From Patagioenas fasciata (lineage: Eukaryota; Chordata; Aves; Columbiformes; Columbidae): a stretch of 64,000 bases of DNA. The position numbers and the translations under genes were made by a program. The stretch is taken from positions 1,803,001 to 1,867,000 of the forward strand of contig NC_092523.1 in assembly GCF_037038585.1 (NCBI RefSeq), read 5' to 3'. The notes beneath the pieces were generated by a model. That model searched no databases and was not told the origin of the DNA. It saw only the letters and a program-made list of their open reading frames with translations. Of this stretch, positions 28,783 to 42,547 are shown piece by piece (the stretch's first letter is position 1; each line of letters begins with the position of its first letter).

Positions 28783-31700
28783 CCTCCGAAACCAGAATGT
28801 TTCTGCAAAAAAAAAAAACAAAACAAAAAGAGTTTATCAAATTACATTTGGGGACAAAGAGCTAAAGTGCATTTTCTTGAAGGGCTGACAATTGGGGAGC
28901 CATCAAGGAAATGAAAAGAATGACAGAGAAGCAAAGGCTTTTGTCAGATGGAGAAACCGCCACGGAGAAAAAGCCGGAGTTGGGGGCCTTTATTTTTGTT
29001 GTGGTTGGGTTTCCTTTCCACTTTCTTTTCGCAGGTGTTAAAGTTGGGGCCGTGGGGAGAGCAGGGAGAAGCCACTTGGTTTTGGGGGGGTGTAAATAGG
29101 GGGTTTCTCCCCCCATTTTTTTTAACAAGATGCCAGTGTTTGAAAGAGAAATGAAGCCCCTTTAGAAATGTGAAGCTGCCGAGATAATGACTGCGATCTC
29201 TCTAAGACTGGATGGGAACAGGTGAGACTTTTTTCTTCCTTTCTCGTTCCCATCTGTCCCTTTGTTCAATATGAGACCGAAGAGAGACAGAAACGAGATC
29301 ATTTTGATATTCCCCTTGTTGTGCATATTCCTCCTCCGAAGAACAAGAAGCGGCTTGGTCCCGCTCCAGGCGTTATTAGGGTGGCTACACAGAGACGCAC
29401 AAATAAAACACAAATACAATCCCTTCACTCCTTTTTTACATCTTATAAAGCGGGATGTTTGGGTCTGCTCGGAATGGGGTGTCGGGCTGAGCTCCCTTGG
29501 GAAGATGCTCCAGGGACCCCCCCTGTATCCCTTTGGGGTTATCCCTTATTCCCATCCACACTCAATTTTCTCCCACCCAGCATTCTGAGGTCGCTCTCAG
29601 CCCCTTCCCACCTCCCCAAAGCCACCTCGTCCCTCCATCCCTTCTTCAAACCCAAATGCCAGCAGCCAAATGCTCTGATGCTTTGGAGCATCCCGAATCC
29701 CGGGTGTGCGTCCCCATGGGAGCCCCACTTGGGACATCGCTGGGAGCTGCACCCCGAGCTTTGAGCTTCTATTACTGCTCAATTAGGAACATTTTGCATG
29801 TTTTCTCCCCCTCCTTCTGAAAACAGGAAGATTAAAGCTCCTGGCGGGGGTCACATAAGCAGAGGTGCAACCGCCTTTCCCCGCAAGCTGCAAATATTTT
29901 CTGTACGTTGCGAATAATCTCAGGTATCCAGAGTTTTTGTTTAACATCTCCCGGATTGAAATTTCTTTATAAGAAGAGCTTCTTATGTCTTTTTTTAAAA
30001 ATGCCTTGCTTGCTTTCTGGATCGCCTCCTGTTTTATCTGCCTTTCTAGTATTTCTGCAAAACATTGCCCTAAAGAATGTGGTTTAAACGCCTTTTGGAG
30101 AAGCCAGCCTGCTCGCCCTGGTATTTATTCTCTTTTTCCCAACAATTTTTTCTTCTTCTTTTCTTGTATTCTGCTACCAGCAAAACCATCCTCCCAAATC
30201 TCAGCCCCTTTTGAAAGCCATCTGGCTTTTCCCCTGCCTGGCTCTTCTGCGAGCAGCAGATAATTACTCGAAAGGGTGGGTTGCGAAGGGTTTTTGCATC
30301 ATTGCGAGAATACAGCCACTATTATTCTACATGCCATGCAGCCTTTTAGAAAATTAAAAAGGCATAACGAGAACCATCTTACCCTGCTCTGAAGGAAAAT
30401 AAACTACGTCGAAGTTTCTCCGCTCATCTCCAAAGAAAATGCCGGGGTAATCGGAGACAGGGACCAGGAGGGAGGGAGCGAGGGGTCCATGTGTGCATGG
30501 AGATATTTTCGTGAGATGAGACTTTGAAGATGCTGCTGAAACACTATATACATCCCAGACCTTTTAATACAAAACATCGCCCAAGAGGCAACGCCAAGGA
30601 CACACCAAGTGGGAATAATTCAGTTTGCTCAAGAACCTCTTTCTAGGACCGTGTGAAGGGTATTTCATGAGCTGGGATTTACGCCGTTATCCTGGGTTTT
30701 CACCCTTCCCTCCACACTAAACAGCCCCAGCAGCTCCCCTTCCCCTCCCTGCTCCTGCCCCCTCTCCCAAACTCATCAGAAGCCTTTGAAAAGAGTTTAA
30801 AGACAAGAATCGTAGCAAGAAAGCAGTGGAGACCATTGGCTTTTACACGGCAGCTCATGACTGTAAGGGCTGGAGCCGACGTGCATGTTCAGCCCCCGAC
30901 CAGCAGCTCCCGTCCCTTGAGTCCCGCTTGTTAAATCCCACTGGGAAAACCGGGGAGGAAAGCGAGGGAGAGGAAAAGAAAGGAAACAAAACAAGGTCCA
31001 AATGAAAAACACATCGAGCCTCAAACGAAAGGAAGTTCAGTGTGGGATTCATTGTCTCCCCGAGTGCCAAAGCGAAGGGCTCAGCTTGTGCCGGGCACAC
31101 AGTGCCCTCCAGAGACATGGCCCGGGGATGCCAAGAGGAAACAACACTCTTTCCTTCCATATATTTTAAAAAGTCTTTTCTTTTGTCTCAAATAGCTGAG
31201 GATGGTGGCCAGCTCCCAAGCTCACCCATCACCACGATGGTTGGGGTGTTTAGGGTGCCTGTCCTTGCTGGTTGGGGCACCCAGAAAAACCTCGCATTGG
31301 GTGAGGGATTCCCCCTGGTAACCCTGCATCCTCCCACCCATCACCACCTGCATCCCCTTGGGCCAAAAAGAAAGGGAAGATGCTCTGGATGGGGAGTGAT
31401 GGGGTGAAGCACGAGGAAAGTAAAGCAAGAGGAAGGGGCATCTTTCTTCTCCGTGTCCAGAGAACGGGAGGGAGGTTTGCGAGAGATGAAAGGTGCTGGG
31501 GAAGAGGAAGAAAACAGCATTTTTCAGAACTAGTCTTTCTAGTTTGGGGAAGTTTGGGGAAGTTTTCCATTTCCCTCAAGGACACGTGGGACGGAGATGA
31601 AAGGAACGTGGCCCATTTTTATACAAAAATGTCTCACTTTGTATCTAGCAAACGGCTTCTGTGACCTTATGGTTGAAAGGAAACACAACAGCCCCGCTGA

Positions 31701-32867
31701 AACCCGCAGAAAGAACCAGTATTTCACTGTGGACAAGGTGGAGGACGTCGGCTCCGAGTATTTCTCTGTCTCCTGAAACACGCACCAATGGTTTTTCCAG
31801 CCCATTTTTAGGATCACTGAATTACGAGGACGTTTTCCCGTTCTCCTTGCAAAACTCAGTTTCCCTATAAGGAAAACCTCCTCAAAACCAAAATCAATCC
31901 ATGTTCCTAGTTAAAAATGAGGGGAAGAAATTAATATCCAGTGTGAGTCACATTCAGGTTTTCTGAAAAATCAACATCCATTTTTCCTGCATGAAAATAG
32001 CCTGGATTTATGCAGGGAACAGAAATCAGTAGCTTCAGCAATAATCATCATGGGGTGCGCAGTTGAGCTGGTTTAGGGGATAACTGGGTGGCACTGCCAC
32101 CTTCTACATCCCCTCCTATTTTCACAATGGCGAGCAAACCCATACATATTGAATATCCAGGGTGATGAGGATTCAGGGGAAAAAAAGGAAGGAAAAAAAG
32201 CCTTTTGCAAAGGGTTTTTGGAGGCCTGGGTGACGCTGTATCAAATCTCCGGGGCTGGCAAGCAGCGTGGGGAGGAAGTTGTTAACATTTTGGTGTGAGA
32301 AGGTACCTGCTCGTCCTTTCAGCCTCCGCCGTGCCCCTCGCCATTCAAGCCGGGCACGTGAACAGCTACGGTTAAGAGCACAAAACCTTTGCACAAAACA
32401 CCGCAAAGTGACCCAGTAGCTAAAAGCTCATTTGCATTCATTAAGAGTCCCGAGCCAAGTTCAGAGCGATTACCGCAGACCTGCTCCCCCCTCCTCCCCG
32501 TCCCCCTTTACTTGCCCCGTGAAAGGTCCCTCTCTCCGGCTGGAGCTCAAGGGATCGCGTTGGGCTTCGAGACCTATCAAGTGACAGCGAAAATAATTTG
32601 CTCTGAAAGAGGATGCATCCCCAGGGCCGGGCGCTGAGGCCTCCAAAGAGGCGGCTCCGCACTGATTCAGGAGGTTTTACTCCTCGTGGGAGAGGCACGG
32701 ATGTCTCCAAGAGCTTCCAGCTCCCGCTGCTGCCCATGGAGCTGGGGAATTGGGTGACTGATGGGATGAGGGGGAGAGTTATCAGGGATTTTATTCTGCT
32801 TAATCCTTCCCTGCCTTGTGATGGGTTTAAACCTAGAAGCATCTGTGTTGGCACGAGTTTAGCATGC
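28783..32867. other. Intergenic, no gene found
   Basis: Unique sequence with a conserved-looking block at 29830-30420 (described separately) and an octamer ATTTGCAT at 32430-32437 in an AT-rich setting. No splice-bounded exon with family resemblance was found. Confidence 0.55.
29830..30420. promoter_or_regulatory. Candidate conserved non-coding element, desert
   Basis: Repeat-free AT-rich block (GCAAATATTTTCTGTACG, GGCATAACGAGAACC). Includes the hairpin-forming ATAAGAAG-AG-CTTCTTAT at 29969-29986. Enhancer role inferred from position and composition only. Confidence 0.28.
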
Positions 32868-33100
32868 AAAGAGCAGGATGGACATAAGGAAGACATTTTT
32901 ACACAAGGAGGGTGGTGAGAGCCTGGCCCAGGTTGGGCAGAGAGGTGGTGGATGAAGCATCCCTGGAGACATCCCAGGCCAGGCTGGACGGGGCTCTGAG
33001 CAACCTGAGCTGGTGAAGATGTCCCTGTCATGGCAGGGGTGGCACTGAGGGAGCTGGGAAGGTCCCTCCAACCCAAACCATTCTGTGATTCTATGATCTG
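32868..33100 (+). mobile_element. CR1 LINE 3' fragment
   Basis: Sense CR1 from AGCAGGATGGACATAAGGAAG to ATTCTGTGATTCTATGATC. Strongly 5'-truncated. Same subfamily as 6125 and 12171. Confidence 0.93.
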
Positions 33101-33261
33101 TTTCATCTGCCTTCTGCAAGCATCCCCTGTCTCCCTTGAGGGTCTCCAGGAGAGCTGAGGTGTTCTCTGGCACACTCTTCCAGAGAGGTTGCCCCAGGAG
33201 ATCTGCTTGCCAAGGGGACGTAAGCTCTTGGTAGACACTCTGTACCCAAGGTTACCTTCAA

Positions 33262-33480
33262 CCAGAATCATTCTGGTTGGAAGAGACCCTCAAGATCATC
33301 AAGTCCAACCATTAACCCAACACTGTCACCAAACTACATCCCTAAGAACCTCATCTATGCATCTTTCAAACCCCTCCAGGGATGGGCAGCCTGTTCCAAT
33401 GCCCGACAGCCCTTTCCAGGAAGAAATTTTCCCTAATATCCAATCTAACTTGAAAGTAGTGCCCCAAAACCTCTGACACT
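33262..33480 (-). mobile_element. CR1 LINE 3' fragment
   Basis: Inverted CR1: AGAATCATTCTGGTTGGAAGA, then CCTCAAGATCATCAAGTCC and GGGCAGCCTGTTCCAATGCC. It lacks part of the usual CACTGCCCTGG stretch, a small internal deletion relative to the copies at 13878 and 60369. Lies tail to tail with the CR1 at 32868. Confidence 0.92.
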
Positions 33481-34685
33481 TGGAGCCCAATTAAGGCACT
33501 TCCTTCTGATCAGGAAGATGAGGAGGATGCTGATGAAGGGCCATGAGTAGCGGTGCTGTAAGCAGCTCAGAGAGTGCTGTCACCACCACAGCATCCCCCA
33601 AGGATCCCGATGCATCACCAGCCATGAGCACCTTCATCACCAGTTTGCAACGTGAGTGTGCGTTGGTGGATGGACCCACGGACACGGTGGTCCCCCAGGA
33701 CGAGGGACCAGGATTGCCACCGGCTGACCCCACTCAGCGCCGAGCGATGCTCGCGTTGCACAATGCCGCGGGCCGGAGATGGGCTGGGACTCACAGGGAC
33801 GGATCCTGATGCTCAAAGCTGCTGTAAAATCTCCAGGGCGCTGGGACATCCTTCTCCGTCTCGCATTGTCTACCTCTCGCACTAGACGGTTCTCATTAAG
33901 CCCCGCAATTGATCTCCTGTCTTTAAAGGAAACAAGAAAGAAGGAACAAACCAAAAGGGATCCTCCTTCCTTCAGCCCAGGGGAACAAATCTGGCTTTAA
34001 TTTCTTTCCCTTTTGTCATTCCAGTTGGGGATTTCGCTTTAACGATGCTGCCTTCCCCATTCCTCTTCTTCTGCTCTTCGAGAAACAGGAAAGTACCCCC
34101 TCTGCTTTCTATGTTTCCTCCCTTTGTTCTCTGATTTATGAAAGGACATTTCTCTCCCTATATCTTTCTTGCTGGGAGTCGAGGATCCCGAAAAAGCGGT
34201 GGTCCCCACCCCGGAGTTCAGAAGAACCGCTCTGCAGCCGATGTTGCTGATGTTTCTGACTGGCACTACATATTTCATCTCCGCTGGGAAGGTGCTGGAG
34301 ACCCACACCTTTGGAGCGGCCCTTTGGGAGAGGGCTTCATGTTTACGCTCCTGAATGGCTCTGATTTCTAGTAATGGGGACAAAATCCACTCCTGTGCCC
34401 AGTATAGTTCTTACCTGAACAGGTAGGAGGAGGCAGACAGATCGATACACTCAGATGAACCTCTCCAGGAGATTAAATCCTGCCCCACAGCGCTGTAGAA
34501 GACCCAGGAGGGATGGTAAAAGTCACCTCTCCTTTCATTGACCCATGAGCAGACCCTTTGGGGCACAAATCACAGTGGCGCACACAGGGTGCAAGAAGGA
34601 CCCTGTGCTGCTCACAGGGAGGGTGATGATGATACGGGGGGAAAAAGCAGGATTTAGAGGTTAAGGTGGGAAGGGGCATGGAGCA

Positions 34686-34785
34686 TAATGGCCTTCTAAG
34701 CAGAAAATGAGACCAAAATAATCGCTTTTTAAGCAGAAAATGAGACCAAAATAATGGCTTTTTAAGCAGAAAATGAGACTGAAAT
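34686..34785. repeat. Three tandem copies of a 33-bp unit
   Basis: The string AAGCAGAAAATGAGAC starts at 34698, 34731 and 34764, giving an exact 33-bp period. Copies 1 and 2 are nearly identical and copy 3 diverges at its end. Confidence 0.92.
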
Positions 34786-35499
34786 ATGTTTTTTCATTTG
34801 GCATATGCATCAAAAAGTTATTAAAAGGAACTGGTTAAATATCTCATTAATGAAGATGAATGACGCTTCAGATTTGTTTTTAAACAGTTCAAAGCAGTTT
34901 TTTTCTGACCTCCCAAAGTGTGTGTGTGGAGGGGGATCTCAATGACTTAAAATGTTGCTTTTTTTTCTTTTTTTTTTAAGCAGCTTAAACTGATTTCAGT
35001 GCTGGAACTTCTGCTGCACACCCTGGGAGGGAGAGATCAGGCTGGGACATGAGAAAAATCAGTTTGGTGAGTGCGGAAAGATGACAGGGGTCTCGGGGGC
35101 TGCTCTGCAAACCCACAGTCTCCATCACACACGAGATGTTCACAGCTGGGACTCCACAAGGTTCCTCCTGCTAGAAAACACACATGAGAGCTCGGGAAGA
35201 AACAGCTGCGGGGGATCAGACATCTCACCCCCCTAAAATTACAGCTGGAGCTTCACCCATGACAAGCTCCAAAGGATGCGGGTTGTCCCACCGCTGTGCT
35301 CACCATCCCACGGTGCAGGAAGCCCATAGTAGGACGTTAACCCTCGTCCTGTGGACCATGTCGGATGGGGTGTCCACCTGAGGTCTCATTCACACAGTCA
35401 CATCCCCAGACTGCCCCACAAATCCTGAGCCCAAAATGAAAAGCATCCCAGAGGCTGGAAAGGCGGGAGGGAGCGCAGGGCAGGGAGGAGCGTGTTTTC

Positions 35500-35900
35500 A
35501 GATTGGATTTTGATACACAGCCTAAAATAAGACACAGAGGAGCTTCTTTTTCTTTCTGTTTTTAAGAATGATTGCATTAAAATAGCCCTCTCCATTACAC
35601 AGACACTAATAGAGGCTCAGTGCATTATTTCTATCAAAGTGCAATTTGCATTTACAAAGGGCTCCCGGGAAGTGATGGATGGCGAAGGAATGGAGAAAGG
35701 CTTGTAAAGCCGAGCGTGCTCATCTTGGAGTAACTTTCAAGCACAAGGCGGTTTTTCTTACACCTTCCCCTCCAAAGAAACTCGTGACGTCTGCTTAAAT
35801 GAACATTCAGGCTCTCACCTTTCACCCCGCAGCCCATCAATAAAAGCCAGAGGAGCGGAGGAGAGGGAATATTCATTTATCTTCATTAGGACTCTGGCCA
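35500..35900. promoter_or_regulatory. Candidate conserved non-coding element with LEF/TCF and octamer motifs
   Basis: Repeat-free block with ACACTAATAGAGG, ATCAAAG (LEF/TCF-type core, about 35633), ATTTGCAT at 35644-35651 and TGACGTC (about 35785). The mix of developmental factor sites in AT-rich unique sequence is typical of an enhancer. Not tested for conservation. Confidence 0.35.
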
Positions 35901-37944
35901 GCTCCTCTGATCACCACGTCGGCGTCGCCGGGAAGAGAAAAAGCTACTGTTCCTTTCTCCGGCTTCTCTGCCTCCAGACACGCATCCCATCGCGGGCTCG
36001 CAACCATCGCGGGGTGCTGGGACCCCACTCAGCACCTGCCCTCGGCCCAGGGAAAAATGGGATTTGGGGGATATTCAACTTTTCTCTGCTGTTCCGCAGA
36101 AGCTGAGCTCCAGAAGAACGGGCAGCAAGGGGAGGGTGAATGGAAAAGCAAATGAATGTCATGAGATGCCCATCAGTGGAGGCAGATTAAAGGGGAGGGG
36201 AACCCTATTAGAGAGGTAGAAGACTGAATGAGTGCTATCAGGCCTGAATATCTCAAAGGGATGATATCTCAGCCCCCATCACCAGCCTCTCTGTAACCTA
36301 CTTGCATCAGCTGTTCCCACTTCGGACAAGCGGGATTATTTTGGGAGAGGCACTTCGCCTTTCCTGCCCCACTCGAGCTTTCCTCCCATGGACACACAAA
36401 GATTCCTTCCTTCAAAACCCTCTGCAAAGCTACCTGGGATGCTGAGGAGCAAAGTCACCTCCTGATGTGCTCAGGGACGTCACACAGTCACTGGACACTC
36501 TCCTGTGAAGGATGCTCCTGGGAGCCAAGCTCTGGCAGTCAAGTGCTTATGGAATGAACGGAGACCTCAGGTTTGGTCTCCATATCCTCCTCATCATCTC
36601 TCTGAAACCCCCTCCTGAAATGCAGCAGCTCACCCAGATCATCCGCAGAGACACCCAGTTCTTCTTTGACCCTTGATAGATTTTGGAGCCTTGGTGGCTT
36701 CCAGAGATAACAAGGTCCAGTGTCCAATAACACTTTGAAGAATAACCAGGGTGACCAGGCCTTTAAGAGATGTCAGATGTCAAATTTAGCCTATCTTTCC
36801 ATACAGCCACAATACAAGATATTTTAAAAACACTTTGTGCTGCCTGGTGTTCAACATTTCTGTGATTAAGTTCCCACAGCGTCCCTGGAGATGGAGGTCC
36901 AGAGCAAGAATGTCACGCCTAAAAATAAATCTCTTATTTTACAATGTATTTGCCATCTTCGTAAGTTTTGTTTCAATAGCTATCAAAGCGGTCCCCTTGC
37001 CATCTAAAAGACACCATCTGAAGTGGGAGGGAGCCCACAGGACAACATGTTTCATGAACTGGACGAATCGTTTTACAATGGAAGAACAAAGTGTCCTGCT
37101 GACAGTGGGTCTGGTTCATCCCATCTCTGTGAAGCTGTCCACAAACAGGACATCTGCTCCAGGCTCGTTCCCTGAGGTCCTCTGGTACTTTTGGAGATGG
37201 AGGCATCTCCTCCCAGGACTGGTGTTTCAGAAGGGCAGGATCTGTCCTCCCATGCGAGTGTCCATGTCTTAGGATGGGATGAATCTCTTCTTGGAGGTGC
37301 ATTGTGGCCAGGCCATACTTCAGCAAGAGGAGAGGAGGCAATAGAAAGGAGATAAGGGGGAAGGAACACGATCAATACACTTTGGGGTGGGAAGTGTGAT
37401 AGGAGACTGGAATACTTTCAGGTCTAGCAAGGACATTCACTGGGAAGACATTTGGATTCACACCACATGGGTTTCTTCTGGTTGAACATCAATCTGTTCA
37501 GATCATCTGTTCAGGCTTCCTCTGTACTCAGAGTGAAACAAGTCATCTCATCCTGACTCAGCTACCTAAAATCAGGCAGGTGGATCCCTGGTTGGAAGGT
37601 CAACTCCTGTCCTTCAGTTTTAGAGAAATCCCAGGGATCTAAAGTTGGGTGAGATGAATCCCACTCCCACATTTTTATGAGACAGGAGGATTCGGGGTCC
37701 TCACAGCACAGGTACCAGCTCCTAAGAGCATTGAGGGAACTGGGAGGTTTTTCTCATCAGTTTTGGGAACATAAAGCACATAGCAAGGGATGATCCCTTC
37801 CCTTTCATCCCTAGGAACACCTGGTGACCCAAGGAGGACCAGCCCCTGCTCTATCCACCATGAGAATCACATAGTCCCCTCTGCCCCACCATCCCAATTC
37901 ACACCACAGCCTTGTTCACCACCAGAAAAAATGGCATGAAAAAA

Positions 37945-37948
<4 letters not shown>

Positions 37949-38003
<55 letters not shown>
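37949..38003. repeat. (TAA)n microsatellite
   Basis: About 18 uninterrupted TAA units (55 bp). Probably length-polymorphic. Confidence 0.97.
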
Positions 38004-41000
38004 CAAGAACACAGGTTGTGACTGCTGGGCTCTAAATATGATGGACTGAAGAGCAGTATTGCTCTCACAGCATTTTACAGGCTTCCGCAACAGCAGCTTC
38101 TTCGCTTCACAGGCAATTATTGCCTCTATTTCTCTCTGCTTTATGGGATTAATGACCATATCGCCTCTGCCCTCCCTAACCTATCGTTCTGCCTGACAAC
38201 CACCTTTTTTTTGCCTAATTGCCCAACTGACATCATTAAGTCCCACTCAGTCATCCTCAGCCAGGACTTGGCTTAAAGTCTGTGCTATTCTGGACCCACA
38301 GTAAGGTCCACGTGCCTGAAAACGTGTCCAGCTCACAGAAGACACCTGCAGAAAACACTGCTTTTAGCTAAAGCCCCACCTCAGGCCTTCAGAAATGGGA
38401 CACAGAACCAAGTCCTTTCTTGCACAGCTCATCTGCCCTTGTTATCAGAGATGGTTGGAGCATCTCTCCACAAAGTTCTGCAGGACACATCACACGCTTT
38501 TCACAGAAACAAGGCACTTTGCAACTGTGCATGCTATGAGGAAGGAGGGATGATGTACAGGGACATGCAGCTATTCCCAAACCTGCTGTCACTCAAGGCA
38601 TCTGAAGGCTCACTCTTGTTTGCTGCCTTCCCTCCCACCCCAGCTCAGAGAAGTTCAATTTTCCCCAAGCCACAGCAGCTTTCCACTCCCAGCCCCAAGC
38701 AGCATTATTTTGTTGCTTTTCTCTTCCTGTTTGCCAATGGAGGAGAGTGTTTGAACAAGGCATTTGCTTTGCAGACAATGCACACAGGGCTGGGAGTAGC
38801 TATCTGATCAAGAATGACCTTCAGCCCCGTGTTCCTGCAACCTGCCCAAGCGTGGTGCACCTCAATGCCAGCGTGATTGCGCCTCGCTCCAAAACCAAGC
38901 TGTTCTGTGGTGGCTCTCCATGTGCTACACAACATCTGGGAGGGCTCTCCACAACCCATGCTCAAGTCCTGCTACCTTATGGGTGAGCACGGTCAGGGGC
39001 ATTGCAGTAGATAAGAGCAAATTCTTGTTCTACCTCACTGATATTTAGAGTTTATGGAAGTCTTCAGCTCATGCCAACCTAGGCTTGGTCAGCTGATAGC
39101 TCTCCATCGCATTGACTACACAGACCAGATCTTGAAGGCAAGTCTAAGTTGCCCACACAGAGGCATGAAGTGGTGCTCGAGGTGCTTGGAGTATCCGAGT
39201 TGTCCATACGGAGCCAATGGTAAGAGCTCAGTATCTCTGGGAGAATTCCATCCTCCTTGGACAACAACTGGAGGTCTGGTGGCCTCTCCAGGTCTCTCCA
39301 ACTGGCAATGGCCTCTGAGATGTCTCCAACTGAACTTCACCTCAACATTTAGGTGTGGGAGCCTGGGAACTGAACCTTGCCCAGTGTCCAGCTGGGACCA
39401 GGGACAGGCAAACCCCACAGTTATATCACTGCGATAAGGCTTGAAGGACCTCAAAGGCAATCTCATCAAACCCCAGATTATGAGCGGTGCAGTAAACTGC
39501 TTAGTTTCTAATTTTGTGAAAGAAAAACACATGTTTGGGGAGACCCAAGGGGAGAGGGGGTGGTGATGCTTCTGTGTCTGCAGCAGCAGAAGTGCTTTCA
39601 GAAGCCCTGGTCCCAGCTGACTTAGCCACAGGATTATTGAAAAGATGTGGGTTTGAACAAACTAGAAAGAAAACCCTGAAAACAGTGTTTAAAACTACTC
39701 TGTTGCTGGGTTCTTTTGACAATTCAGCTTGCATCCTTGCTACCGACAAGGCAGCAGCTCCTACCACCTCCTAAACCCGAGAGTGGAGGGACCTGAGCTG
39801 CCTCCTCCCCATGGTGCTAAGCATGAGTGAAGATGTTTCCAGATGCATTTTCCTGGCATGGCACCCAGCCCACTCCCGAGCCAGCTCTGTGCATCTGCTC
39901 CAGCGCAAACCGCTCCCAACACACGTTGGTCCTCCCTCTTCTCAACCCTCCATGGATGGAGACGCTTCCTTCCCTCATCCCCCAACACAAATGCCTGTCC
40001 TCACCATATTAAAAAGGTCCTCCTAACTTCAGCCTCTCTGGGTGCCATGTAAGCCAATTACCTCCTGTCCCATTCCTGGTGAACAAGGAGAACGGTTCAT
40101 TCCCTTCCTCTTTGCCTGTTACATATCTGTAGGCTGCTATAAAATCTTCCTAAACTAAACAACTTCAAGCCTTTTGATCTTCCTTCCTTGGCCATGATTT
40201 CCAGTCCTCTGGTCCTTTTGCAGCCCAACTCCAGACTGCCTCCAACCATTCTGTGCCCTTCCAGCATTGTAGGACATAAATTCAGGCTCAGAGGGTTCGG
40301 TAGAACCAAGCCAGAGAGCAAGACTGGATGGTTAGACCATGCCCAGAAGAACCAAGCTCTTATCTTCCCTCTTCCATCATTTTTTATGAGGTAAATAGTT
40401 TCCTTTAGCACAAGTTCTCCCCAGATTTACCTGGACACAGCATCATCCAGATGTAGATGTACTCAGGTTTCCTTGGGTGCAGTTTCCCCAGCAGGATGGG
40501 GAGAGTGGTTATAAAAACAAAAATAGATAGATGTATTTAGAAGGGAGCCAAGCGACCAAGTGTGTCTCAGAAAGCCCAAGAGGTACTTTAGTCATCGGCT
40601 CATCTATACAGGCACAGGGTCAGGGCGACTCCAGGGTTAAGGATGTTCCACACCACAGTCACTTTCTAGCAGTCCTTGGGGGGGGAAAAAACATAAAAAT
40701 TGTCCACTAAATGACTAGAAAAACAAGTAAAAATATAATAAGCTAAAAAGCAGGGAAGAAGTCAGTCCCTTCTGCACCGGGGAACTTCCTTGTTGAAATT
40801 CCAGCGTGTAAATCTCTCTTGCCCATCCCACCGCCCCAGCAGACAGATCAAAAGTGCGGGGGAGCATGAGGGTTGGACGAGGTGCACGACGTGGGGCGAG
40901 GAGGAGGAGGCAGCTCGAGCAGCCTTGGATGGTGATGGAGATCCCTCTGGTCCCAGTTTCAGTGGCTGGAAGACACGGCAAGGAGCTCACGGTGTCTCAC

Positions 41001-42398
41001 CAGCTGCTGGGAAGGAGAGGGATTCTTGTTACCTTTGCTGCCAAAAATCAGGCCCTTCCTGGTGACACCACCAGCTGCTGCAGTCACGGCCTTAATCAGC
41101 AAAAATAAGCATCCTGTCAAAAAAAAAAAAGAAGCTACTGTAAATTAATATGAATGTCTGCAATTATAATTAATTACCATCACTTAGGTATTCATGGCTG
41201 CATGTTTGGTAGCTGTCCAAGCTGTAAAGACTTGCGCTGTAGGTTGGTTAATGAGGGCCTGGTTGGCCACGTCTGGGCCGCAGAAGCACGGGGGTTACAT
41301 CTGCAATGGACGTGTCTGGGACCATCCTCCGGCGCCGAGGACATGGGGCAGGGACAAGCCTTCACCCGCTGGATTGACCTCCCCTACCTGCCAAAACAGG
41401 GCAGCCACATCCAACCCGCCTATTGGGAAGGGTCCGCGGCCACACGCGCTCCCAAACCGTGCCCGAGAATTACCTGGGCGAGCGTTCATAATGTAACAGT
41501 GAGGATAATTGGTGTCTGAACCCTGGAACTGTTTAATTTGCTGGTATAGACACAGCCTCGGGGCTTTTGCTCCAGCCCTACCCTGGGAAAGCGTCCCAGA
41601 GGCTTGAAAGAGTTCGAGCAGGTGTGAAACATCTTTTCGTTTTTCCTAGGTTAGGACTAAGGGTTTGGTCTTAAGCTGAAGGCAGTGGTGGGGAAATCTT
41701 GCCCTGGTAACCCCAAAAAGGCCAGTCCTGACACATACTGTGCTCAGTGTCCAACACCAGGCTGGGTTTTCGATGAAGCCAGCATCGTCATGCATTCCTT
41801 CCAACAGCTTGGGGCCAAACCCCAGAGAGATGCTATCTACCCCCACATGCCACCACACGTGTGCTCGAGCCCCAGGCTGCTCTGCCTGCAGACAAAGCTC
41901 CCAAACCTCTCCCGAAGTCAGGGAACACCAGAGCTAGACAGGAAAGCTGCAAATTCGCCACTCCTGGAGGCTGGATGTGCAAGATCTTCCCAAGAACTGC
42001 TTTTTGTGGGGATTTTCTGCCCATGTACATCACCATAGTGAAACCTTTCATGCCAAGACATTCAGGACATGATCATGAAGGCTGCCCTTGGGGATAAGCT
42101 GGCTTTGCAACCTCTTCCATGAAGCTGACAATGGCGTCGTCTCCTCCCAAGCAGTGCTGGAGAAAGGTGATTTTTGGCCAAAGCAGAAACCAGTGCGCAG
42201 TGTGTGGCTGTGCTGACAAGCTGCTTGGTTTCTCTTGGGTTCATTCTCCTGGGTTCACTGATGAGATGAAACAGCTCAGGAGGGTGGGAAGTCAAACCCT
42301 GGTGTAGTGTCCTGGGAAGCCGGTGGTTCCTGCAGGGAGCAAAGATCACCCTAATTGATGCTGCTCACATCACTTCTGCACACCAAGGGCTTGCTCCA

Positions 42399-42547
42399 TA
42401 GAATTTGGGTTGAAGGGACCTTCCCAGCTCCCCCAGTGCCCCCCCTGCCATGACAGGGACATCTTCACCAGCTCAGGTTGCTCAGAGCCCCGTCCAGCCT
42501 GGCCTGGGGTGTCTCCAGGGATGGTTCATCCACCACCTCTCTGGGCA
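42399..42547 (-). mobile_element. CR1 LINE 3' fragment, short
   Basis: Inverted CR1 from ATAGAATTTGGGTTGAAGGG to CACCACCTCTCTGGGCAG, about 150 bp. Sense orientation is minus. Confidence 0.92.

Larger units (their letters stand above)
33481..42398. other. Intergenic desert, no gene found
   Basis: About 8.9 kb without CR1 or recognisable exons. Holds a 33-bp triplication (34686), a conserved-looking block (35500-35900), a (TAA)n microsatellite (37949) and an AT-rich patch at 41130-41210 with AATTATAATTAATTACC. Open frames are short and unsupported. Confidence 0.55.

Noticed and set aside
33543..33809. 88-codon plus-strand frame beginning MSSGAVSSSESAV
   Set aside because: Serine/proline-rich without a recognised domain or splice context next to CR1 copies.
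34406..34430. Minus-strand splice-donor-like TTCAG-GTAAGAAC
   Set aside because: No promoter or coding exon goes with it. Single donor matches are common by chance.
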